Below are positions 51,838 through 61,800 of a stretch of DNA of 64,000 nt, one piece after another. Numbering within the stretch: position 1 is the stretch's first letter; each line of letters starts with the position of its first letter. A program made the position numbers and the translations under genes. The stretch is from Oscillospiraceae bacterium (GTDB lineage Bacteria > Bacillota > Clostridia > Oscillospirales > Ruminococcaceae): contig JAJQFI010000027.1 in NCBI GenBank assembly GCA_021201235.1, forward strand, positions 1-64,000, in the 5' to 3' direction. Under the pieces are notes generated by a model, which had not been told where the DNA came from, searched no databases, and saw only the letters and a list, made by a program, of their open reading frames with translations.

Positions 51838-53067
51838 TTAGACAGTGTAGCGGTTTCCCGAAAGCGAACGGATTATTCCGTCCAATTCGAGCTCCGTTAG
51901 AGTCATTTCGAGGTCGACAATTCCGTCGACGTTCTCGGCTATCTCGTCAAACAGCACTATCCCGTTCGAAAGGATATATTCGACTATCCTGCGCCTGCCG
52001 TCGGAAAGCCCCGACAGGTCGGGAGCGGGTCTTGGCTCTATTACAGGCTCCGCCGGCTCTTCGTTTCGCGTTGCTTGGTGGGTCTTCTTGCGGGACCGTC
52101 TTATGGGCGTCGGTTCCTGATTGCGATTGATGCCGAAAATGCCGCTTTCGCTTCTCTGGGAGAAGACATCCGCACTGTAGTTAAGTCTGTGTGCATAGAC
52201 GCTGTAGTACTCATTCAGGATATCTCTCGAGTCGAACACGGGGATTGTGCCGTCCCGAAGGAGCGAAACAACGCCCGAGTAGGAATCATCATAAAGGTTA
52301 TGCGGAGGGACACAGAAAATATCCTTGCCCTGAGAGAGGGCGAATGCGGCTGTGCTTAATGAACCGCTCGATGAGCCTGCCTGCAAAATGAGGGTTCCCA
52401 AGCCGATTGCCGAGAGGATTCTGTTTCTCATTCTGAAATTCAAAGCGGTCGAACCGGAGTGCGGAAGATATTCGCTGATGACGGCTCCGTGTGCGGAAAC
52501 CGCCTTTTTCATGGCGCCCGAGTTCTTCGGATAGTCATAAAGAAGTCCGCAGGGCATGACGGTGTAGACCCTGCCGCCGCCCTTTATTGCGGAAACCAAG
52601 GAAACCGAATCGAGCCCCGAAGCGCAACCGCTCGCTATCGTCACTCCGGCGTGTGCGAGCTCGCCGATGAGTTTTGAAGTGATGGCTCTTGAATAGTCGT
52701 CGGGGGTTCTTGTTCCGACGGCGGTGATTATGACGCTCTCGTCAATCGAATCAAGCTTACCGAGGGTGAACAATACCGACGGCGGATTATAGATTTCACG
52801 GAGTCTGTCGGGAAAATCGGGGTCGTCGTGGGAATAGATATTGATTCTCTGCTTCTCGCATTCCGAGATCAAGTCTTCGACCTTCTCCATGGTTGCGAGC
52901 TTAAACGAATTTCTGTCCTGAGGCAGAACATTCCGGAAATCGCCCGAGGAGACATGCTCATAAGCTTCCGCGACGGAATTATAGTGAGACAGAAAGTTTC
53001 ACTTTCTTGAGTTTGCGGGTCTATAGGCTAAGGTCAGCCAGAGCCAGTATTTCGTCGATTCCGTCAT
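51838..53067 (-). pseudogene. dprA: dprA interrupted by an in-frame TGA near its 5' end
   Basis: DprA loads RecA on incoming single-stranded DNA in transformation. From the ATG at 53067, which has AAGGGG upstream, the frame reads MTESTKYWLWLTLAYRPANSRK, then TGA (52999-53001), then continues in the same frame NFLSHYNSVAEAYEHVSSGD and runs into the intact Rossmann core (VGTRTPDDYSRAI, SGCASGLDSVS, PCGLLYDYP, FRMRNRILSAIG, LQAGSSSGSLSTA) and a C-terminal winged helix. The part before the core matches the DprA N-terminal helical domain, so the stop is internal. A restart at the ATG at 52890 (350 residues) has no ribosome binding site. Nonsense mutation, readthrough or a sequence error are possible. 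Confidence 0.8.
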
Positions 53068-53086
53068 GGTGCATTCCCCTTTTCGG

Positions 53087-53881
53087 TTATTTTGTCATTT
53101 CCCAGAGCGTTATTGCGGCGGCTGTTGCCGCATTCAGGGATTCTATACTGCCGTTCATCCTGATTGTGATGCGCTTGTTGCAAAGAGCTACATCCTCGTC
53201 GCTTAGACCGTTACCCTCATTGCCGATTACGATGCATGAGCTACCGCAGAATATGGTCTCACGGATGCTTTCAGCATCCGGGTCGACCACTGCGGCATAG
53301 AGAACGACTCCGCAGTCGTGAAGAAGCTGTGCCGCTTCGGGAAAGCTCAGGTCGTCTCTGAACGGAACTCTGAAAATCGAGCCCATTGTCGAACGGATTG
53401 TTTTAGGATTATAGACATCACAGCAGTCGCAGAGGAAAACGCCGTCCAAGCCGACGGCATCCGAAACTCTCAGGATGGTTCCCACATTGCCGGGATCCTG
53501 AAGTCCGTCAAGAACCGCAAAACGACTTCCTGTTTTTATTTTACCGACTCCGAGATTTTTGTCAAGTACCCCTGCGACAGAAAAGACGCCTTGGGAGTTT
53601 TTTGTGTCCTCCATCATTGCGACAAGTTTATCCGAAATCAGATATATTCTTTCTTTTGAGCTTGCTTTCAGAAGTTCTATATCATCGAAATATTTTTCAA
53701 GAGCTTCTTCGGTTATGAAGACGCCTTCGAGCGAGACCCCCGACTTTGCGGCGTCAACGGTGAGCCTTGCGCCCTCGAGAACAAACTTCTGCTCCTTGGT
53801 ACGGTATTTCTTGTTATCACGCAGTTTAATATATTCTTTTATGAGTGGGTTATCCCTGCTTGTTATAAACTTAAATTCCAT
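53087..53881 (-). CDS. TrmH family (SpoU) RNA methyltransferase
   Basis: Methylates a ribose 2'-OH in rRNA or tRNA. An N-terminal substrate-binding domain (ITSRDNPLIKEYIKLRDNKKYRTK) is followed by the SPOUT knot with motif 1 GLQDPGNVGTILR, motif 2 IGNEGNGLS and motif 3 GSIESLNAATAAAI. 264 residues. The order infC-rpmI-rplT then this methylase is known in Firmicutes (ysgA). The target base is not known. No good ribosome binding site is seen before the ATG. Confidence 0.9.
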   Translation of the reverse strand: MEFKFITSRDNPLIKEYIKLRDNKKYRTKEQKFVLEGARLTVDAAKSGVSLEGVFITEEALEKYFDDIELLKASSKERIYLISDKLVAMMEDTKNSQGVFSVAGVLDKNLGVGKIKTGSRFAVLDGLQDPGNVGTILRVSDAVGLDGVFLCDCCDVYNPKTIRSTMGSIFRVPFRDDLSFPEAAQLLHDCGVVLYAAVVDPDAESIRETIFCGSSCIVIGNEGNGLSDEDVALCNKRITIRMNGSIESLNAATAAAITLWEMTK

Positions 53882-53930
53882 TTTCGTAAAAATTTTCAGC
53901 GTCCGTAATTACTTTGCCTAAATGCAAATA

Positions 53931-53957
53931 TAACCACGCCCGCGTGGAGCGTGGTTA
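53931..53957 (-). terminator. Hairpin after rplT, probable terminator
   Basis: A perfect 9-bp stem (TAACCACGC / GCGTGGTTA) followed by TATTTGCATTT on the minus strand. The T-run is broken, so partial readthrough into the methylase gene is possible. Confidence 0.6.
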
Positions 53958-53967
53958 CCTTATTTTA

Positions 53968-54324
53968 TTAGTTGAGTGCTGCCTTTGCCTTTTCGGTGAT
54001 TGCGGTGAAGCCTGCGGGATCGTTGATTGCGATTTCGGAAAGCATCTTTCTGTTGATGGTGATGCCCGCCTTCTTGAGACCATTCATAAGTGTTGAATAG
54101 TTCATTCCGTTTGCCTTGGCGGCGGCGGAAATTCTTGCAATCCAAAGCTGTCTGAACTGACGCTTCTTCTGCTTTCTTCCGATATATGCGTAGTTGCCAG
54201 ACTTCATGACAGCCTGCTTAGCCATCTTGAAGTGAGTACTCTTTGAACCCCAGTAGCCCTTGGCGAGCTTCAAGGTTGCGTTTCTTCTCTTACGAGTCAT
54301 CATTGTGCCCTTAACACGAGCCAT
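53968..54324 (-). CDS. rplT: 50S ribosomal protein L20
   Basis: An early large-subunit assembly protein and known repressor of its own operon through a leader RNA. The 118 residues begin [26 protein letters not shown] and include [21 protein letters not shown] and the C-terminal SEIAINDP segment, all standard. Last gene of infC-rpmI-rplT. Confidence 0.97.
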   Translation of the reverse strand: MARVKGTMMTRKRRNATLKLAKGYWGSKSTHFKMAKQAVMKSGNYAYIGRKQKKRQFRQLWIARISAAAKANGMNYSTLMNGLKKAGITINRKMLSEIAINDPAGFTAITEKAKAALN

Positions 54325-54342
54325 AATTTGTTACCTCCCCTA

Positions 54343-54546
54343 TTATTTGTATGGAATTGTCTTCTTGAGTGCCTCGACGTTTGCGCTTGAAGCGTAAGCC
54401 GTGCCTCTGGCGATTCTCTTTGCCTTGCGGTCCTTGGATACGAGACGATGTCTCTTGTTAGCGTGCTGGAACTTGACCTTGCCGGTGCCGGTGAGGCTGA
54501 AACGCTTCTTGGTGCCGGAATGGGTCTTGATCTTATTCTTTGCCAT
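54343..54546 (-). CDS. rpmI: 50S ribosomal protein L35
   Basis: A 67-residue basic protein with the family pattern KIKTHSGTKKRFSLTGTGKVK, then HANKRHRLVSKDRKAKR. It lies between infC and rplT, 18 bases from rplT and 26 from infC, and is strongly conserved in this order. Confidence 0.97.
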   Translation of the reverse strand: MAKNKIKTHSGTKKRFSLTGTGKVKFQHANKRHRLVSKDRKAKRIARGTAYASSANVEALKKTIPYK

Positions 54547-54572
54547 TTGGATATCCTCCTTAAATTATATAC

Positions 54573-55097
54573 TTACTTGGATGCCTTCGGGGAAATCATC
54601 AGTGTAATGTTTCTCCCCTCGACCTTGCCGGGCTTGTCGAATGTGCCATATTCGGCGACTGCCTCTTTGAATTGATCCAAAAGCTTGTCGCTGAGCTCTG
54701 AATGAAGCGGGACTCCCTTGCGGAACTGGAGCCTGATGGAAACTTTGACCTTGTCTCCGCCCTTCAGGAACTTTATCGCCTGATTAACCTTGGTATTGAA
54801 ATCGCCGTCGTCAATCTTCGAGGTCATTCTGACTTCCTTGATTTCGACGACCTTCTGGTTCTTTCTGGCTTCCTTTTCACGCTTGGACTGCTCGAAGCAG
54901 TACTTGCCGTAATCCATGATTTTGCATACCGGCGGATTTGCCGTGGGCGCAATCTTAACAAGATCAAGCTCCTTTTCGGCAGCAATCTTCAATGCTTCCT
55001 TCGAGGAGATAATCCCAAGCTGTGTGCCGTCCGAGTCGATGACACGGATTTCCTTGTCACGGATTTCTTCATTGATTTGATGAGCTATGTTGGCTAT
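54573..55097 (-). CDS. infC: Translation initiation factor IF-3 with an AUA start codon
   Basis: IF-3 keeps subunits apart and rejects non-standard start codons. The protein reads ANIAHQINEEIRDKEIRVID after the start and has both domains (linker KQSKREKEARKNQKVVEIKE; C-terminal ISIRLQFRKG-type segment). No ATG, GTG or TTG fits the conserved N-terminus. An ATA at 55097 lies 9 bases after GGAGG and gives 174 residues. Rare start codons in infC are a known autoregulatory device, since IF-3 itself reduces initiation there. A far-upstream in-frame ATG at 55157 would put the leader terminator region and Shine-Dalgarno site into the coding sequence and is rejected. Confidence 0.93.
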   Translation of the reverse strand: MANIAHQINEEIRDKEIRVIDSDGTQLGIISSKEALKIAAEKELDLVKIAPTANPPVCKIMDYGKYCFEQSKREKEARKNQKVVEIKEVRMTSKIDDGDFNTKVNQAIKFLKGGDKVKVSIRLQFRKGVPLHSELSDKLLDQFKEAVAEYGTFDKPGKVEGRNITLMISPKASK

Positions 55098-55272
55098 GGC
55101 GCAACACCTCCGAAAAAAATATATTGGTTCAAACCCAACAAAAAAGCGCAAACACACAGTTTACGCTCATAAAATCACTCACGGCATGGCAAATCCAAGC
55201 CGAAAATAAACCTTATTGACCTCTTTGCGAAAGCTTGAGGTGAGAACGCAAACGTTGCTACTTTCTTTACGG
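55098..55272 (-). promoter_or_regulatory. Leader of infC-rpmI-rplT, probable L20 leader
   Basis: A roughly 175-base leader lies between the promoter at 55278-55306 and the infC start, and it contains a complete intrinsic terminator at 55140-55167. In Bacillus L20 binds the infC leader and promotes premature termination. Position, length and terminator fit this, but the L20-binding motif was not checked by folding. Confidence 0.65.
55140..55167 (-). terminator. Attenuator terminator in the infC leader
   Basis: Minus strand stem AGCGTAAAC / GTTTGCGCT (9 bp, one G-T pair), TGTGT loop, then TTTTTT; it lies 42 bases before the infC start. Confidence 0.82.
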
Positions 55273-55277
55273 TTGAC

Positions 55278-55306
55278 ATTATATACCGTGAGTGTGGATT
55301 TGTCAA
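55278..55306 (-). promoter_or_regulatory. Promoter of infC-rpmI-rplT
   Basis: Minus strand TTGACA, 17 bases, TATAAT, a perfect consensus. Confidence 0.88.
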
Positions 55307-55325
55307 GTGGTTTTCAAAAAAATTT

Positions 55326-58300
55326 TTAAACTGCGATTTCCGAGCCCATGGCGAGCCTGAGAGAATAGATATAGCAGGATTTGACCGGCTTATCCAACAG
55401 CACATCGAATGCCGCCTTATAGAGAGACAACTGCATGGAATATCTATCGGCAAGCTCCTCTATCGTCTGCACTTTGTCGGTCTTGTAGTCGACGATGACA
55501 TAGCCGTCCGGCTCTTCGAAAATGCAGTCGGCGATTCCCTGCATCATGCCGTCGGTGTCACCATAAACAGCTTTTATCTCCTCAGGTTTCTCTATATCGG
55601 AGAACTTGACGATAAAGCTTCTTTCACGGCTGACGTTGGGGCTTTCGCTCATACGGCGGTAGATATCGCTGTCGAAAAATGCCGAGAGTGAAGCTGTGTC
55701 GAGGGACTTCGCCTCGTGCTCGCTGAAAATCCCCGAATCGGTGAGCCTTTTTACCTCCCCTGCCACATCCTTGGCGGCAAGCGGGTAGTCGGCGCACTGC
55801 ATGAAGCGGTGCATGAGGGTTCCCTTCTGGGCGGCGGTGAGCTCGGAAACAGTTTCCTTGAGCCTTGGAACCTTCGGGAAGAAGCTGATGGGATCGTCGG
55901 CGGCGAGCTCGGAAACGGAGACCTTCGCCTCGGTCGAGGTCAGGACGGGGTCGTTCTTAAATTCAAAGGCATGGAGAAGCCTGGATTTGAGGTTTTCGTC
56001 GGGTTGAATCTCGCCTGAAAGCTTTTCGGAAACTTCGAGCTGACTAACTTCCAATGGCATTTCCTCGGAAATATCGGGGGTATTGGCTGTGTCGGCATAG
56101 GCGTCGTCGGGCATAGCTTCGCGAAGAAGCTTAAACCTCGGATGCTTGCAGAGAGCCATGGTGAGCCAGTCCTGCATGCACTGAGCTCGGCTTGAGAGCG
56201 AAGACGGAATCTTCGAGCCGTCAATCTCATAAGAGAACCAGACCGCCCGCTCAGCGGTTTTCTCGTCGATATCATAGACGATGAAGAGCTGTTCCTTCGC
56301 CCGAGTCATGGCGACATAGAGAAGGCGGAGCTCTTCCGAAAGCATTTCGGATAGGTTCTTCGACTCTACATATTCTGAGAATATGGTTTTACGCTTGGTG
56401 AGGCTTCCGTAGTCAAGGAAGCTCATGCCGACGCCCGCGTCGGTATTCAGGATAAGTCTGCCGTAGAGGTCTTTTTTATTGAACTTCTTTGATAGACGGC
56501 AGATGAAGACAAACGGGTATTCAAGACCCTTTGACTTGTGGATGGTCTTGAAGCTGACGGCGTCCTGTGATTCCGTGACGGTTACTGCTTCGTTGAAGTC
56601 GCCGCCGTTCTGGGAGATGTAATCTATGTACCGTAGGAAGCCGTTCAGACCGTCCTTTGAGGACTCCTCATAGCTCTTGGCATATTCGAGCATGAGATAG
56701 AGGTTTGCGGTCTTCTTGTCGCCGTCTTCGTATGAAGCGGCAAGGCTGATTAAATCCGTGACGTCGTAAATCTTCTTGAGAAGACGTGTAAGGGTCATGC
56801 TCGAGGAATAGAGGCGGAGCTTTTTTATGAGAGCCACTGCCGCTTGGCACTTGTCGCGGAGATTTATGTCGGAGTTGTCCTCCGAGATGTCGAGCATGTT
56901 GCGGTAAAGGCGGTGCTTCTTGTTACAGAGTTTGACCCGGGCGAGCTCATCGTCCGTAAATCCCATTATCGGCGAAAGCATGATGCTTGACATCGGGATA
57001 TCCCGCATCGGGCTTACGGTGATTGAGAGAAGGTTTATGAGCAGCGAGATTTCACGGGAACCGAGGTAACCGGAAACGCTTGTCGAGGCGATTTTCAAGC
57101 CCTCGGCTTCGAAGCACTCTACCGCAAGTTCGCCGTCGGGATTATTTCTTGAAAGCACACAGAAGTCGCCCGCACGGCAGGGTCTCTGCACCCCGCCATC
57201 GGTGACGATCACGCCGTCGTTAATCATTTTTCTTATACGTCTTGCGATGGCGGTGTATTCGAGCTCTTCCGCTTCAGCGGAGTTTTTGCCCTCGCAGTCG
57301 ACCTCGATTATCGTACATGGTTCGTCTTCGCCCTGATACTCTGCTCCGCAGACGAGCTCTTCCTCTTTTGTGTACTCAACCTCGCCCAGATCATTCGTCA
57401 TGAGCGAAGAGAAGATATAGTTCGAGAAATCGAGGACGGCGTTGCGGCTTCGGAAGTTGCGGGAAAGTATTATTTCGCGCACCGGACTGTCGGGGGATTT
57501 GCCCTGCAAACGGGTGTTCATGAAAATCATCGGGTTAGCTTGTCGGAAGCGATAAATAGCCTGCTTGACGTCGCCGACGGCAAAGACGTTCGAGCCTATC
57601 TCACCGAGATTGTCGGTATCGGAAATAGCCTTGAATATAACCTCCTGCAGGTTGTTGACATCCTGAAACTCGTCGATGAGAATCAATGCGTATCTGCCGC
57701 TGTTTCGAATCTCTTCCGACAGTTTGGTTCTGTGAATTCTCCCGTCAGAATCACATTCTGCGAGTAATCTGACCGTGATAAGCTCGGTGTCGGCGAAGTC
57801 GACTGCGTTTTTCTCGACCTTCATGCGCATAACCTCGTCCCAGAGCTCGTTTGTGAGCTTCATGAGAGACGAGAAGCATTCGGCTGAAAGCTCGGCGTCC
57901 TTTTCGGCATCGGCGACTGAGCAGAAGTAAATCCCAGCAATTTCTGCGGCGACTTCCTTGAGCCGATTGTAACAATCCTTTGCCGACTCATAGAGCTCGT
58001 CTTCGGCGGCTGTGGATTCGGCTTTTTCAGCCTTGGTCTGGCGGGCGGACTGCAAGCCCTTCCACGAAACGGTCGAGAAAATTTCTCTGCATTCGTCCCA
58101 GTCGTGGCTTTCGGGAATGTCGCAGAGCGATTCGGCTTGGTCACAGGAGGCTATGAAAATGTCCTGAGCGGATTTGTGGTATTCTAAGTTCTCTGCCAGA
58201 TTGCGAAGTCGAAGGCTGACGGTTCTTAAATTTTTGCAGAGATTGACTGAATCGGCGGTTCTGCCTCTGATGACGCTTTCGAGAGCGGTGCCGTCCCGGA

Positions 58301-58898
58301 AGGAAGTCAGAATCTTGTCCGCCCAGACATCTTTAAACGGCAAAGTCCGCAGGAAGCTGTAGAGCTTTAAAATCATTTCCCGGAGGGTGGCATCATTTTC
58401 TTTGCAGAAAAGCGAGATGAGCCGTTCAGTTTCTTCACGACGGTCATGGTAGGCGTTTTCGAGGACTGCCGTCAGGGCTCGTTCAGTGAGCATCCCCGAC
58501 TCGTTTTCCTCCATGATTCTAACACCGCTCTGGAAATCGGTCTCTTCGAGGTGATTTCTTACCATATCAAAGCAGAATGAATTTATAGTGCAGATGTCGG
58601 CGAGCTTAAGAAGCGACTGCTGTTTCTGAATCCATGCGTTGTCAGGCTCGTCCGTTGCCTTCTTTTCAAGAGCATCGGAGAGCTTTTCACGCATTTGGGA
58701 GGCGGCATCGTTTGTGAATGTAACCGCGAGGAGCTTGTCTGCTGGGATGCGCTTTTTTTCGTCGCAGAGAAGGCGGATGGTGCGCTCGACAAGTACCGCC
58801 GTCTTGCCGCTTCCCGCCGCCGCTGAGACTATGACGGGTTCTTCAATGGCGTTTATCGCTTCAAGCTGTTCATTCGTCCAGTTCGGCATCTTGCTCAC
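55326..58898 (-). CDS. addA: ATP-dependent helicase/nuclease subunit A (AddA)
   Basis: The motor subunit of the AddAB enzyme that resects double-strand breaks up to Chi sites. 1190 residues: Walker A AAAGSGKTAVL (26-36), LIDEFQDVNNLQ (motif II), KQAIYRFRQA, LSRNFRSR and KTIHKSKGLEYPFV, then a C-terminal RecB-type nuclease domain with VIVDYKTDKVQ. It overlaps the addB stop by 29 bases. Complete. It ends 20 bases from the infC promoter. Confidence 0.96.
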   Translation of the reverse strand: MSKMPNWTNEQLEAINAIEEPVIVSAAAGSGKTAVLVERTIRLLCDEKKRIPADKLLAVTFTNDAASQMREKLSDALEKKATDEPDNAWIQKQQSLLKLADICTINSFCFDMVRNHLEETDFQSGVRIMEENESGMLTERALTAVLENAYHDRREETERLISLFCKENDATLREMILKLYSFLRTLPFKDVWADKILTSFRDGTALESVIRGRTADSVNLCKNLRTVSLRLRNLAENLEYHKSAQDIFIASCDQAESLCDIPESHDWDECREIFSTVSWKGLQSARQTKAEKAESTAAEDELYESAKDCYNRLKEVAAEIAGIYFCSVADAEKDAELSAECFSSLMKLTNELWDEVMRMKVEKNAVDFADTELITVRLLAECDSDGRIHRTKLSEEIRNSGRYALILIDEFQDVNNLQEVIFKAISDTDNLGEIGSNVFAVGDVKQAIYRFRQANPMIFMNTRLQGKSPDSPVREIILSRNFRSRNAVLDFSNYIFSSLMTNDLGEVEYTKEEELVCGAEYQGEDEPCTIIEVDCEGKNSAEAEELEYTAIARRIRKMINDGVIVTDGGVQRPCRAGDFCVLSRNNPDGELAVECFEAEGLKIASTSVSGYLGSREISLLINLLSITVSPMRDIPMSSIMLSPIMGFTDDELARVKLCNKKHRLYRNMLDISEDNSDINLRDKCQAAVALIKKLRLYSSSMTLTRLLKKIYDVTDLISLAASYEDGDKKTANLYLMLEYAKSYEESSKDGLNGFLRYIDYISQNGGDFNEAVTVTESQDAVSFKTIHKSKGLEYPFVFICRLSKKFNKKDLYGRLILNTDAGVGMSFLDYGSLTKRKTIFSEYVESKNLSEMLSEELRLLYVAMTRAKEQLFIVYDIDEKTAERAVWFSYEIDGSKIPSSLSSRAQCMQDWLTMALCKHPRFKLLREAMPDDAYADTANTPDISEEMPLEVSQLEVSEKLSGEIQPDENLKSRLLHAFEFKNDPVLTSTEAKVSVSELAADDPISFFPKVPRLKETVSELTAAQKGTLMHRFMQCADYPLAAKDVAGEVKRLTDSGIFSEHEAKSLDTASLSAFFDSDIYRRMSESPNVSRERSFIVKFSDIEKPEEIKAVYGDTDGMMQGIADCIFEEPDGYVIVDYKTDKVQTIEELADRYSMQLSLYKAAFDVLLDKPVKSCYIYSLRLAMGSEIAV

Positions 58899-61800
58899 CT
58901 CCGTAGTTTATCGCTTTTTTGAGTGCCTCGCCGTCTTCGGCTGTCACAGGCTTATAGATGTAACCCGCACGGGCGCAAACCGACTGATAGCCGCAATTTG
59001 AGCATCTGACATGGATTGCGTCGGTTCCGGCAGGGACGGCATCTATTTTGCCGTTAAGCAGGTCGTTGCCGAACTGCACTGTTTTGTTCTTTGCAAAATC
59101 CCGAAGAAGCTTGAAGCTCTCCTCCGAAATTACGCTTGATTGCTTGGTGTAGGTTCCGTCGCGCTTCTTTTTGACGGGGACATATTTCCCGGAAATATTT
59201 TCGTCCATGGCGGAGACCGCTTCGTCATTTTCAAGAATGAGTCCCGAGCGCTTGAGCTGTTCGGCACGGCGTTTGAGGCGGTTTTCCGCGTCGTCTGACA
59301 GCGGCGAGTAGTCATCTTCACACTCAAGAAATCCCGCTTTCATATAAAAGATTCCGGTGGGGATGCAGTCACGGAAGCTCTCGTCTGTGCCCTCGGTCAG
59401 GGCAACCATATAGAGGAGAAGCTGGAGATTGAGGCCGTTATAGATGTCCTCGAATCGGAACGCCTTACTGCCGGTTTTATAGTCTACGACTCGGATATAC
59501 TTTTTGTCGTCCTCTGCTTCGTAGGCGTCGATTCTGTCGACAATGCCACGGATGTTGATTTTCAGGTTATTATTTATGGGTATTGAAAGAACGCTTTCGC
59601 CGTTTTCACGGGAGAGGTCGTACTCGAAGCGTACAGGTCGGAACCTTGACACTTGGTATTCTTCTCGGATATTGAAGAGAATTTCACAGCAAGCCGAAGC
59701 GAGGCGGTCATAGTCGGCTTTGAACTTATAATTCTTGCCGAAGTCACCGCCGAGGTTTTCGCTCTCGTAGACTTTCAGAAGCTCGTCTACTGCGGATTTT
59801 ATCTTGTCGTCGGTTGCTATATCAAATTTATCGCCGAAGCGCTCGAGAATATTTTCAAAGACGAAGTGCATGACCGAGCCTCTGTTAGCGGGGTTGACGG
59901 TCATCGGCTCGACCGGCTCGATTCCCAAGCCGTAGCGGATGAAGTAGCTGAACGGGCAGTGATTGTATGTGTCGATTCGGCTGGCTGTGACGTTGATGTC
60001 GTGCGAGGCAAAGACCGACTTTGCAACCGTTGGCGAAAGGCGGTGACCCTGTTTGTTCCCGGAGCCTCCGAGGCGCATTAGCCGATTCTCAAATTCGGGC
60101 AGAGTTTGCAGGGATTCTCTGACCGCTTCGAGGGCGTTTTCGTCTTCGGATTCTCCGACGCAGTAGCGATAAAATGCCGCTTCGGGTGCGGAGCAATAGA
60201 AGGATAGTGGCAAGCTGTCAGCCTTGACAGGCTCGATGCTGAGACGCTTGATTGCTCTTGTAACGGTTATAGACGGGCGAAGATGTCTGCCGGTGGTGTC
60301 GGAGACGGTATAGGAGATTATCTGAAGCTCGCTCGGACAGGTCAGGACGGAGAAGCAATCGAACCTGCCGCCGGAGAGACGGCGATTGTCGCTGACCTCA
60401 AACCAAAGCCCCTCCCTTTCGAGGAGTTCGGCGTCGCGTCCGCTGAAAATGCCGGTTTTCTTCGAATCGTTCGGGAAGATGCCGTCGTTTGCGCCCATGG
60501 TGAAAGCGACCTTCGGAGAGGTTATAACCGAGCGGCTGAGGTCGGAAATTACGACGCAGGAGAGCTTTTGCGGAGGGTTCGAGATTCCGCTGTCTGAAAG
60601 CGAGAGCTTCAATAGCTCGCCGAATTCCTTAAGAGTGAGCTTGTCGTTGCCAATGGTGTTGTATACTGCGGCGACCGAGTTCATGAGGGCGTTCCAGAGC
60701 TGTTTGAACTGCCTTGCGGCTTCAAGCTTTTCGTCCTCGTCATAGTAGCTGTCGATTATGTCACGGGCACGTCTGGTCAGGTGGCTTTCCTCGAGGCAGT
60801 CGCTGAATGACGTTGCCACCGTCTTTGCGTCGGCTGACTTGCAGGCGTCGTGAAGCTTTCGGAGCGGCTCGATTATCTTCCGCCGAATCGAGTTGAGGCG
60901 TTCGAGCTCTCTTTCCTCGCCGACGGCGAAGTCACTGAGCCACATTTCGCCGTCAACGTTCCAACGGACGGTATAGTCCTCTATCAGCGAAGTTTCGAAC
61001 TCGTCGAAATCGGAGAAGGGCGAACGGACATACTTCATAATTCTGTCGGTATCGGGCTTTCTCGTCGATGCGGCGTCGATAAGTGCAAAGGCAAAGAGCA
61101 TTACAGACATATCCGAAGCCTTGTGCTTCTGGTCGAGGAAGTACGGAATATCGTATTTTTCGAAGGACGTCTCGATTGCGTCTTCATAGGTCGAAATATC
61201 GCTTGCTATAACCGAGATGTCGTTATATGTATATTTGCCGCCTGAGACCAAATCCCGTATGCTTGCGGCGACAAAGTCCGCCTCGTCATAGATTGAGCGG
61301 CAGGAATAGATTCCGACACTGCCGTCCGGTTCGGAGAAGGTACGATTTTTGCCAGCAACGCAGTCTGCCAATTCTGTAATGTCTTTTCGCTTTATGGGAA
61401 TGCTTGTACATGCGGCATAGCGGTAGCCTTTATTAAGGGCTTTGCACAGGTTTATAAGGCTGTCCTCGGTCTCGAAGGATTGAGAGTAAACGGAAGTCGG
61501 GGTGCGCTTCTCACTGACGGGAAGGGTCACGGAGACGCTGACCTCGACCGAATCGCGAACCATCGAGCGAATCATCGAGAGCTCATCCTGAGAAAAGTTA
61601 TTGAAGCGATCGATATATATGTATTTGTTTTTGAATGTTTCGGAAACATCCGCCGAAGCCGCTCCGGCGGAGATTACGGAGCTTTCATCACGGAGTCCCC
61701 TCTCAGAAAGCTTCTTTAGATACTCCTCGAAAATCACGGCGATATCGAAAAGCTTGTCGCCGGCGGTGCCTTCTATTCTTTCTGCTCCCTGGTAGAGCTG

